The notes beneath the pieces are model-generated. The model did not search any database. It was not told the DNA's origin and was given only the letters and a program-made list of their open reading frames with translations. DNA of 64,000 bases from Agarophyton chilense (lineage: Eukaryota; Rhodophyta; Florideophyceae; Gracilariales; Gracilariaceae). Where the stretch lies: contig JARGXX010000004.1 in NCBI GenBank assembly GCA_030374765.1, positions 62,001-126,000 on the forward strand. The letters run 5' to 3'. Positions within the stretch are counted from its first letter, which is position 1. Every line of letters begins with the position of its first letter. Of the stretch, positions 62,947-64,000 are shown piece after piece. Both the position numbers and the translations under genes were made by a program.

Positions 62947-63808
62947 TGTAGGACAATTCCCCCAAGGGGGAAAACCTACGAAGACGTCCGGATCTTCCTC
63001 TCACGAGGTAACAGGCGCTGTAGAGCCCTCCCAGGGATCGGCGCGCAATGCCGGGTGTAAGCCGGAACCGAACCGTCGCGACGGGCGCAGGGAGGCTGGA
63101 AGAAACCGAGAATATCCGCCGAAGCGGTGCTTGCGTATCCTCTGAGGAGGCAAAATCCACGAAAGTGGCGAGCACGACAGGTGTCAGTGCGAGCCGCAAG
63201 AGCGGGAATTGCCCAATGAAGGGGAGGAAAAGGGAAGGAAAATGGGAACGGAGGCAAGAGAGCGAGGTTGACCACGAGTCGCAAGAGGGGACTCGGGAAT
63301 AGCCGGCACTGCCGGGTGTAGCAAACCGTATACACGGGCGGAACCACGAAAGTGGGAATAGATACCCAACACACGAAGGCTGCTTGAACGTCCAAGGGGG
63401 TTGGGAAGCCGTGCACCACGGGAAATCCCTCCGTAAGGAGTTGTATATCCGCGCAGGCGGTTCGACCCAGAGCCAAGATCTGGAAGACCAAGATCACCCT
63501 TGTTGGGGAGACTTTACTGGACCGGCGGCTGCGAGGCCGGCGGCCTAAGTACTGTAGTCACCGTAGAATAAAATAAATAAAGTCTATCCTAAATAGCTAA
63601 GTGTCCGTCTAACAAAGGGGCCAATCTGGCGGCCACGTGTCGCGCGGGCGCTGCGGCCACGTGTATGGCACCCGGTCCCGCCGGTGCATCACCGGCGTTC
63701 CGGCCATCGCCGTGAAAACGGATTACTCTTACTCATAACGAGGTTGCACGCCGGAGGCTCCGGAAAAAACTTAAGTCCCCAAAAACCCCCCTGGAGGACG
63801 TTGCTCTT
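62947..63808 (-). repeat. Gypsy-family LTR B (hairpin-array type)
   Basis: On the minus strand it opens TGAAGAGCAACG and closes GTCCTACA, 862 bp. Family blocks: GGGTGTAAG (63053), AGAGCCAAGA and GACTTTACTGG (63469-63520), AT-rich block near 63568-63590. Hairpins include TTCCCCCAAGGGGGAA (62957), CCGTCGCGACGG (63072), CCACGAAAGTGG (63158 and again near 63344) and CCGCAAGAGCGG (63193). The tract AAGGGGGGATA precedes it on the element strand, so it is the 3' LTR of an element running off the right edge, and at the same time bounds the short internal segment. Confidence 0.7.
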
Positions 63809-64000
63809 CATATCCCCCCCTTAAGACAGGGCGAACACCTCGAAGAGGAAGTCGGCATGGCAGCTCGTCATGATAAGAGCGCGTCCGACACCGGGTCTCC
63901 GGAAACCAACACACGTTCACCAAGGATCCCACGCACGCTCTTCGCATCCGATTCCAACCACAGCACACCAACACGCACCATGTCCAACCCCGACCGTCAT
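63809..64000 (-). mobile_element. 3' end of the internal region of a Gypsy-family element, cut by the window edge
   Basis: Next to the purine tract that precedes LTR B. On the element strand no recognised domain fits in 190 bp. On the plus strand an open frame starts at 63864 (MAARHDKSASDTGSPE) and reaches the edge; it resembles the start of the plus frame at 62540 (hydrophilic, K-S-A followed by Ser/Thr/Asn-rich), at a similar distance from the LTR. Confidence 0.5.

Noticed and set aside
60664-63808. CRISPR-like array
   Set aside because: The short stems are irregular in sequence and spacing, there is no constant repeat with unique spacers, and the blocks belong to LTRs.

Overview
The window looks like nuclear DNA of a eukaryotic alga, most likely a florideophyte red alga of the Chondrus type. 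It has large single-exon protein genes (up to about 1,200 codons), tight gene spacing (31 bp between two convergent stop codons) and mid-GC genes, and compact gene clusters alternate with long stretches of decayed LTR retrotransposons. The genes (retinoblastoma, cyclin, RPAP1, nicastrin, Raf-like kinase) are eukaryotic; no bacterial operon, CRISPR array or convincing tRNA/rRNA gene was seen. The species assignment is inference from gene architecture, not from a search.

Layout. 1-3578: 5' part of a minus-strand Gypsy-type element cut by the window edge. 5147-6109: a multi-pass membrane protein. 7676-10978 (-): a retinoblastoma-related protein with two perfect E2F-type sites upstream. 11-29 kb: mostly gene-poor, with short repeats, a probable decayed gene carrying a perfect 25-bp foldback, a carotenoid cleavage dioxygenase pseudogene, a LINE RNase H fragment, Copia scraps, a second Gypsy remnant with its LTR, and unidentified coding fossils. 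29136-37704: a whole-length but decayed chromodomain Gypsy element (chromovirus). 37.7-42.1 kb: AT-rich, nearly gene-free DNA.

42-59 kb is the gene-dense cluster: a TMCO4/DUF726-type hydrolase carrying an Hsp70 substrate-binding-like domain (42152-45748), a predicted N-myristoylated TIR plus TKL-kinase protein (47635-50217), a cyclin-box protein (51358-52464, -) sharing a divergent promoter with RPAP1 (53064-56600), and nicastrin (56632-59013, -) convergent with RPAP1. 60664-64000 is a run of three Gypsy-family LTRs in one orientation, separated by short internal pieces and continuing off the right edge.

The most unusual items are the TIR-kinase fusion (with a possible macro-like domain), the DUF726-Hsp70 domain fusion, and LTRs built as arrays of very short hairpins whose stems persist although the sequences differ between copies. 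RBR, cyclin and RPAP1 act in cell-cycle and transcription control and nicastrin in gamma-secretase, but nothing here shows that these neighbours form one pathway.
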